Assembly: GCA_009760855.2 (NCBI GenBank)
Contig: WPIO01000011.1
Location: 1,434,001 to 1,494,000, forward strand
From: Cristatella mucedo
Lineage: Eukaryota > Bryozoa > Phylactolaemata > Cristatellidae
Direction: 5' to 3'
DNA length: 60,000 nucleotides
Shown: positions 52,848 through 60,000 of the stretch, piece after piece
How positions within the stretch are numbered: position 1 is the first letter of the stretch
Layout of the letters: every line of letters starts with the position of its first letter
Translations under genes and position numbers: made by a program
Notes under the pieces: model-generated
Told to the model about the DNA's origin: nothing
Database searches by the model: none
What the model saw: only the letters and a program-made list of their open reading frames with translations

Positions 52848-53090
52848 ACCAGTTGATTTAACAGGCTCTTTTTGTATAGCGATAGAAGAGCCTTGACGGC
52901 TATCACAACCGCTTGCAGTGGCGATAGAGGATCGCCCACGGCAGGATTCGAACCCACGACCTCGGGCCGAGGTCGTGGGTTCAAACATTTTCCCAATCAA
53001 ACATGAAAACTGAACACTGAAAAACACTAAAAACTGAACATTTTCCCACTGAAAAGCAACCGCCTTACCACGAGTCAAGCCAGCCACTGA
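52848..53090 (-). repeat. SINE-1 copy with internal inverted duplication
   Basis: A clear copy (gctctttttgtatagcgata...ggattcgaacccacgacc). After the B box it carries an inverted repeat of the B-box region (52,950-52,982, 16-bp arms), then about 70 extra bases bounded by acattttcccaa and acattttcccac, before the head (gcaaccgccttaccacgagt) resumes. Confidence 0.75.
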
Positions 53091-54974
53091 CTAGAAGTCA
53101 ATTCGAGTGCCTGTGCATATCACAGGAGGCTGATACAGATTGACCTCTGGCCAGCGAATGAAGCAGCCAGAGGCGCTGTCAGCTCCTCTCTGGCAGGAGC
53201 CAGTCCTTTGGCGCGAGCCGGAGAGAGTCCAAAACTCCACTGCGGCGGGAGCTGGCCCTCGGTGAAGTCTCGAGGCTATCTCCTACGCTTTGTCTATTTA
53301 ACTGTGTAATATTAAATGTATTGCTGACATTCGCAGTTATATGGCAGTACAGTTGCTCAAATTTAATGACAATACAACTAACTTGCTGGTAATGCGGAAC
53401 TTGGATTTTCTCAGAAATGAATGCCTAACCCGCAAAATGGGACTCGTCTACCATATATCTTCATGCGTAACCTTTGCATGCAATCTAAGTCTCGTGTTCC
53501 GTGACTTTTTATTAACTGACCATTCATTGGATGGCCATTTGTGAACAGTGCACCTATATTCAAGAGGCCATATAAGATATGCTGGCTGAGCTCATTTTGA
53601 TGGTAATGCTTTCAGTTTCTGAGTGACACTAGGTTTGCCCATAACTTTCAAACTTTGTAGTCATTCAATTTGAGAAATTGTGCTGTCAATGAACTACAAA
53701 TATCAGCTATATACGATGCGTTGGAGTTTAGAGATATCGGTGTGGTAGAAGGGAGGGATTGATAAAAGCGCGAATACTGGTCATCATTGCAAAAATGAAA
53801 GCCTAGATTGTGCTAGGAGATCACATCTTCTAAGGTGAGAGTTTAAACTGTGAAAAGAAGTAGACCTAACACAAATCATCAATGTTTCCATAGGAAGAAG
53901 GCGGGGGAACAGAGGTCCCCGGATGCAATGTGGCGCCTAAAGCAAAAGGAATTGAGAGTATTTTGTAAAACTTTTTCATCTGACCATACCGATCTTGATT
54001 TCAAGCAAGTCCTTGTTTCAACGGACTTGAATATTGCTGTCTGAGCTTGTTAGGCATTTTTACAGACTTAGATCAAGCTAGGCGTAGCTGGTTGTGCCAG
54101 CCGGTTACAAGCACCAGTGTTCATCTGGTCCGTGCAGTGTTGTTGACAGGATATTGTCTGCCGCACACTCGGACTGTTTGTCGCCAAAAAATTAAGTTTG
54201 AGAAAGCGATCAGTGAGTGTGCTCTTTTTAGATTGCCCACATTGTGCGCATCGAGTCTCCTGGCGCCAGCGTGCAGACGAAGTCGGCACTTCCCATCTTC
54301 CCCCGAGCGTTTTAGGCAAGCTCCACTAAGAGTCAGCGTCTTCCTCCGGAGACGGAGTCGACGCTTTGAAGGTCAGTGTTACTCCAGACCAGACTCCGTG
54401 AACTGAGCTGTAGCTACGTCTACTGTAAACTTTTGTACATTTTTGGTCACCCCAATCTAGATTCACAAGACCTGGAAGTAAAACGTCAAGCGGTGCCCAG
54501 CACAGAAAACGAAAACTTGAGGGGAAGGAGAAAGCAAGCAAGTCCAGCAGGGTACAAGGATGGTTTCTATGGATTATATATTTCAGGGTTTCTAGAAGGT
54601 TTATATTATTATATGGATTATATATTTCAGGTTACTAGAAGGTTTATGTACAGGGAAGGTTTCTTTGGAAAAGGCAAAGCTGAATAACAGTGAAGGCACA
54701 GGAAGACACCAGGAAGATGTTGACAATCGCACATACAGGAAATAAAGAAGTATAGTTCGAGGAGGACAAACGCAAGCGGAGACAATGGCAAGAACCGGAA
54801 AGATGAGAAAAAGATTGAAGACAGAAAACGTGAAAAAACTTGAGACACGAGCGCACTGTCTGCTAGGTGAAGGCTTCATGAACAAACAAGAAGCTTCGCT
54901 CTGCGAAGACAAAGGCAGTCACCCTGTAGACTATGGAGGTGCAAGCACTACACACAAGAGAAGATGTCAAGCAA
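53091..54974. other. No gene seen
   Basis: Unique sequence. One 44-bp near-perfect tandem duplication lies at 54,568-54,650 (tatggattatatatttcagg twice). Short frames have no support. Confidence 0.45.
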
Positions 54975-55095
54975 TTTCTAATGTAATGTAATGTAATGTA
55001 TCTCCGTCTGTAACTCCACAAAGTCATAATGTGGGTGTTACGCAGGAGAGTTTTGTATAGCGCACTCACAGCCTAAGCGGCTTTCGGTACGAATT
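54975..55095 (-). mobile_element. LINE-B 3' tail
   Basis: (TAATG)n followed by tatctccgtctgtaactcca and ttacgcaggagagttttgta, matching 45,985-46,095. Confidence 0.8.
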
Positions 55096-55930
55096 TCTAC
55101 TGCAATTTCCCAATTGTTGACCGTGAACAATAGCGGCAACCTGAAGTGTGAGATCAAGCCTCTGTTTTACACGTCATTCCGCAGCAACTTCGAACTGAAC
55201 TAGTACTACGAGGATCAAGCCCGTTTCGGAACAAAGAAGGTCCATTTGCTGCAAAAGCTGATCGAGCGATGAGCACAGCCTGGTCACCGAGAGGCAACTT
55301 ACAATAATGCGCATGAAGTGAGCAGGACCTGGCTGGTTCTACTCTCCCTCAAAGCTGTCGGAATATTGCTTCCGTTTTTTGCTCTTCCCTATGTCCACCC
55401 AAAATTCACGATCGTCACTTGAATTTGCAAATAGGTGTAGCCAGTGTATGAAATCTGAGAAACCAACTGCCCATGACAGCAGTCCTCGTCACCGGCTGGC
55501 TTGCATCACGTGGAAGAAACAGAGAGGAGACTTCTTAAAGGAAGTGAAATAGCGCTGCTGTTGAGGCACATACCTTATTTAAAAAGCACCGATAGCAAGA
55601 AATCCTAAAGAGAGTTCTCAGCTGCATCAAGTTCTCTGTAGGTTTCTCAAAATCTGGCATTTCGTGGTCAGTAAGAGAGTCTTGGTCTGGCTGGTGAGAG
55701 AAGCATTAAAACCTTCTTGGAAATATCTTCATCGTCGCTCAGTGCCGATCCTCTTCCTAGAGCCTCGAGCTTCAAGCAGCTCCGCCGATGCCAATGCCGA
55801 ATTCCGGAATCGCAACTAACCGCCTACCTCATAGCGTCGGCTTCTGCGTGGCATCGGCAACAGACTATCGCACGATCGGTACCTAGACTTTATTATTCAG
55901 AAACGATGAATAATAACTATCAGTCACAAT
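55096..55930. other. No gene seen
   Basis: Unique sequence with no supported feature. Confidence 0.4.
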
Positions 55931-56062
55931 CGGTACCGGCTTAGCACGTGCCGGCACCGGCTCGCTCTGTCCGCGCGGCGAAGATGCGGGTTCACTCTCG
56001 CGTATTCGCTCTCGCGCGTGCGGATGGAAGAGAGAGTCAGAGAGTCAGAAATTCGGAGATTG

Positions 56063-56063
<1 letters not shown>

Positions 56064-56099
<36 letters not shown>
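56064..56099. repeat. (GA)n microsatellite
   Basis: 36 bp of pure AG. Confidence 0.97.
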
Positions 56100-56105
<6 letters not shown>

Positions 56106-57726
56106 GTGAGAGCGAGGGCGAAAGCGCGCGCCGAATGAAAAGCAAGCGCCATATCGCGATATCTCGCGCACCACGAGATATAATTCTCATAGAAGTAGAC
56201 GCGCGAGAAGCGGTTGCACATCGATCGAGGGCTGAGCGTCGCGCGCGCGGCGCCCCAGCGGGGCTCGGGCTTCCGGTGCAGCAGGTTCCCGGCGTTCGCT
56301 CGCTCCGCCGGCCGCGCTCTCGTGCGATCGAGGCGAGCCTCTAGAGTGAAATACTCGGCGAAGCGGCGACCGGGCAGCGTTGCGGCGGTGCGGAGTGGCA
56401 GGCGGCCGTGCAACTGCAGCAGCAGCAGCCAGAGGCGGCGGCCCCGACGAAAGTGGTTGCGGTGACCGGCGACGGCGGAGGACAGCGAACGCGCGCGCAT
56501 GGGGCCGTGCGAGCGTGCGAGCGAAGACATAGCGGCGACGCCGACAGAATCCGGCTCGCGCCGAATGCGTGTCCGGTCGGCCACGAGTCGAGGACGGCCA
56601 GCCTTGACGACGTCAGCAGGCTTCGGACAAACGGTCGTTGCTCGAGACGCCCGCGCAGCGGCCGCGCGCGCCCTCCGAGCGCAGCCGATCGTACGGCGGC
56701 TGAGGCGGCCTTACGATCGGCCCGGCGATCGACTCGCAGACAACGCCGCTGCCGGTCTTCCGGCGTGCAAGAAGGACGCGCGGAGTCCCGGGGACGCGGG
56801 AATTCGGGCGTGCGCGAAACCGACCCTTGACCTTGACGAGAGCGGCGACGAAACGGCCGATGGTCCGAGCTCTCGGCCGGCGTCTCAGCGGAAGAATTCG
56901 ATGGTAGAGGGCACGGTTTGTCGAAGTTTGTAGGTAAATCGAAAGGAATCTCCACGACTCTGTATACGCGCAGAACGATGTACGGGAGCGTGTTATTCGA
57001 GAGCTTCACTCCAAAGTTTCATATCCATTGCGTCAATTAGGGCAGCTATGCAGTCGGCTTAGGCTGGGTGCAGATCAAGATGAGCTCCATCGCGAACAAA
57101 GTTCTCACTATCCATGCTTTCAAGCTTCGTCGCTGGACGTCAGACTCGATGCTACACTGCATATACGTCGGTGCAGGAATAGCGCGCGAGATTGAACGAC
57201 GATACTAGATGGTCAGCGGTTAAAGAGCGAGGTTAGTAGGGCAGACATCCCTTGCGATGACGATATCCAGAAAATGGCTACCGATTTGAGTGCATATGCC
57301 TAACGTGTCGGACCGAGCCGAAGCTCTCCAGAGAGTCAAGGAATGAGCTTTTTCGCACTGTTGCCACGATCGTCAGCGTGAATGCTAAAGTCTCCAGCAA
57401 TCGATATTGTGGCCTGTCGCGCACTAGTATTTGAGGGACGAGTTCCGTCGCAATCATGGTTAGACAGCCAGGAAGGGGGATCAATGCCCCCCAGTGTACC
57501 AACGGCGAGATGGCCCTTGACAGGGATTTGATTGCAACCGATTCAAATGAATTTGCCCCTGCAAAAGACTGCCAATCTAATAAAAAAGGCAAGCGTTTGC
57601 CGCAACGCGTGCGCCGTCCGCCAGCAGCCAGCCGCAGAGCGGCGCCGAAGGCGGCGGCGGAGGCGGCGGCAGCGGCAGCGGCGTGCGAAGCATCGGTCGC
57701 GCTGGAAATCGTAGCGAGCGCGGGCC

Positions 57727-57775
57727 GACCGAGTGACGTACGACCGAGTGACGTAGCGCCGACCGAGTGACGTAC
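57727..57775. promoter_or_regulatory. Triple gaccgagtgacgta repeat (CRE/ATF half sites)
   Basis: The unit gaccgagtgacgta starts at 57,727, 57,742 and 57,761. Each unit has a TGACGT core, the CREB/ATF half site. Confidence 0.5.
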
Positions 57776-58276
57776 GCTGTCGTTGCGGCTGCACCTCGAA
57801 GGAGGACGACGTCGACCTCGGCTGAACGGAATGACATTCGGCTTTGGCTTTTTAGGAGAGGAGAGGAGAGGAGAGAGCGAGAGCGGGCAGCGGCGGGGTC
57901 GCGCATAGGGCAGCAGACGTGCGCAAGGGCCCGGAATGAGCAGGTGGTAAAGATTCACCATCCCACTCGCAGGTTGCTACCCGGAGCTTGCCGCGTGCCG
58001 TATCGCATCGGGTCGCGGGGCCAGAAAACGATTGAATCGACATTAGACGCACGCGCGCGGGATGGAAAGCCCTCAGGGCGATAGCGGTGTCCGTGAAAAT
58101 CGAGTTACGAAAAACGCGGAAGAAGCACTTTGATGGGTCGATGATTACCTCCCGTATTCCTCTGAGCGGCGGCGGCGTCAGTCGAGTGCTTCCAGGTGCG
58201 CGCGGCCTGCTCGGGCCTCACTGACAGACGCGAGGAGGAGGAGCAGATTATCGCGAGGTGGGAGTATTCCGAGGCA

Positions 58277-58312
58277 AGGAGAAGCTCTCGGAGCGCTCCG
58301 AGAGCTTCTCCT
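58277..58312. repeat. Perfect 36-bp palindrome
   Basis: The arm aggagaagctctcggagc is followed directly by its exact reverse complement, with no spacer. Confidence 0.97.
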
Positions 58313-59289
58313 GGTCGACGAAGTGCCGAAAGTGCCGGAAGCGCTGAATTCCCGAGATCCCGCAAGCTACCGGGGCTGGGCATCCCAGCATCCCGGGGGG
58401 GGGGGCCGCGGCCTACTGCCGGCCTCCTTCTTCTTCCCGATAGACCGGATGTCCTTTTCAGAAAACCATCTTGCGGCGCAGAGCAGGAGTCGGACAGAAG
58501 TCGCGACAGAAGCGGCACCGCAAATCCCAGCTGCACCCGAAAAGCGCGGAAGCGGATCTGCGCGCTCGCTCGTTCAAGTGCGCGCGACGCTCTCGCCTTA
58601 AGGACGCCGCTCGTCGTCGTCGCCATCGCGCCGCGACCGCCGTTCTTTCTCTTGGGCACAAGATGGAGATCGGCGGCTGGCGCATTCGCTTTAATGGGGG
58701 CTCGACGCTACGGAGCGTGCAGCGCGCTCAGCGCTCGAATTCGGGGCGGCGGCGGGCTGCTGTTGCGGCTCAGACGAGCCAGGTCAAGGCCAGGGCGTCC
58801 GCGGTGCGGCGAACTGCTAGACGCTCGGCTAGGCCACTATGTGCTGGCCAACCGAATGCTTAGCGTGCCCGAAGAGATTTCTGGGCCTCCGCGATACTAA
58901 GGAGTCACAGTTGCAGGCACAGAGGCGACCAAGTGCTGAAAGGGGGCGGCCTGCTCAGCCAGCCAGACTACAATGGGTGCGCGGTTACTTGCGGTTTCTG
59001 AATTATAGACTAAAAAATCAATTAATGCGATAGTCTACGGCCAAGGCAGCGTAGCAGCCGAATCTGTGTAATAGGCAGACAATGTTGCTCCGTTAGTAGG
59101 TGCTTTGGCGTTTAGTGCCAAGTTTGGCCTCAGGCGTGCGAGCCGTAGAAGGATTGAGCACACTTATAAAAGTGTGAGGAGAAATGAAAGGGTATTAGTT
59201 GAAAGTTATATTTAATGATTTTTGTGTAAATAAAAAGTTATTTTATGAAATTCATTCGTCACCTTCGGGTAGCGAATCAGCGTTGAGTT

Positions 59290-59955
59290 GCGTGTGCATG
59301 TAAGAAACGTGGCGACTTTCTGGCCACCTTTAACTCTGCAGCTAGGCTTGTCTGTCGTGAGCGTCGCAGTTGCCACATTACTCCACTTCTCGCCGACCTG
59401 CACTGGTTACCAGTCAAGCAACGTATTGACTTCAAGGTTTTGTCGCTCACTTTTAGGTCTCTTCATTCTATGGCTCCAGCCTATCTTTCAGATATACTAC
59501 CCCATCAGGCAAAGCATCGTACCACTCGCTTTTCGGAATCCAACAGTCTAGAAATACCTCGTACAAACCTTAAATCCTTTGGAGACCGTGCATTTAGCTC
59601 GTATGCTCCCACAGCCTGGAACTCCCTCCCGACCTGCATCAGAACATCCCCTGACCTGACCACATTTAAAAGAAACTTAAAAACATACCTATTTAGGACA
59701 GCATTTAGTGGGTCCCTGTGATTCGTCCTCGATGTGCTTATGCGTGCTGACACTGTTCATGCTGCCACTAACCACATTTGCATGCTGACCCAGTGCATGT
59801 AACCCCTAACCATGTTATTCATTTTGTTTGTTTTTCAAGCATGATTTTACTTACTATTCTATTGCGTATCACTTTGCAGCAAATGTAAAGCGCCTAGAAA
59901 GAGATTAAGTTCTCTGAGGGCGCTTTATCAAGTGCAATATTATTATTATTATGTT
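59290..59955 (+). mobile_element. LINE-A 3' part, intact RT C-terminus and tail
   Basis: Encodes [40 protein letters not shown] and FKRNLKTYLFRTAFSGSL, then a TGA at 59,719. About 230 bases of 3' UTR end in the standard tail and ATT repeats. It is the best reference for the family's 3' end and is 5'-truncated near 59,290. Confidence 0.88.
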
Positions 59956-60000
59956 GACTAACGAGTATACCCCAGTGAAAAAGAACTGGCAGATTCTATG

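Larger units (their letters stand above)
55931..59030. other. CpG-rich region, likely promoter/CpG-island DNA
   Basis: About 3 kb with dense CpG. Long frames are open on both strands at once, which reflects composition, not coding. It contains a GA microsatellite (56,064-56,099), a triple TGACGT cluster (57,727-57,775), an AGGAG repeat (57,855-57,875) and a 36-bp palindrome (58,277-58,312). A gene may begin here and run off the window. Confidence 0.4.

Noticed and set aside
56018-58900. Many long frames on both strands
   Set aside because: They overlap each other on both strands in CpG-rich DNA where stop codons are rare. No homology or splice chain was found.

Overview
This window is nuclear DNA from an animal, most likely an invertebrate whose phylum I cannot name. 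The evidence is spliced genes with GT-AG introns and consistent phases, animal orthologues, long dinucleotide arrays, and many truncated non-LTR retrotransposons (LINEs) and tRNA-derived SINEs. Nothing bacterial, phage-like or CRISPR-like was seen.

Three spliced genes can be supported. (1) Minus strand, 2,453-19,177: twelve exons of an ANKRD27/VARP-type protein. They cover the N-terminal region and the whole VPS9 (Rab GEF) domain. The first exon was not found, and the ankyrin part must lie past the left edge. (2) Plus strand, 22,856-36,583: a complete 17-exon BRE1 (RNF20/RNF40) gene, the E3 ligase for histone H2B ubiquitination. Its 937-residue product ends in an intact C3HC4 RING. (3) Plus strand, 49,544-52,163: a three-exon gene for a predicted secreted protein with a signal peptide, a PAN/apple-like cysteine module and a long Thr/Ser-rich mucin-like tail. 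I do not recognise this combination as a named gene.

The rest is mostly repeats. One LINE family (LINE-A, CR1/L2-like) ends in a conserved hairpin-like tail followed by ATT repeats and is scattered throughout on both strands. A second (LINE-B) has a TAATG tail and a recognisable ADD reverse-transcriptase motif. Two tRNA-headed SINE groups occur, and one has a 3' end resembling the LINE-A tail. A foldback element with arms of about 340 bp sits inside a LINE-A copy near 43.5-44.4 kb. Other nesting includes a LINE inside a SINE and tail-to-tail LINE pairs.

The right part (47.6-49.5 kb and 55.9-59.0 kb) is CpG-rich. It holds candidate regulatory DNA: a heat-shock-element cluster with a TATA box at 48.49-48.61 kb, a triple TGACGT repeat at 57.73 kb and a perfect 36-bp palindrome at 58.28 kb. 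BRE1 and VARP point away from each other across 19.2-22.9 kb. The two act in unrelated processes (chromatin; endosomal trafficking), so I infer no functional cluster.
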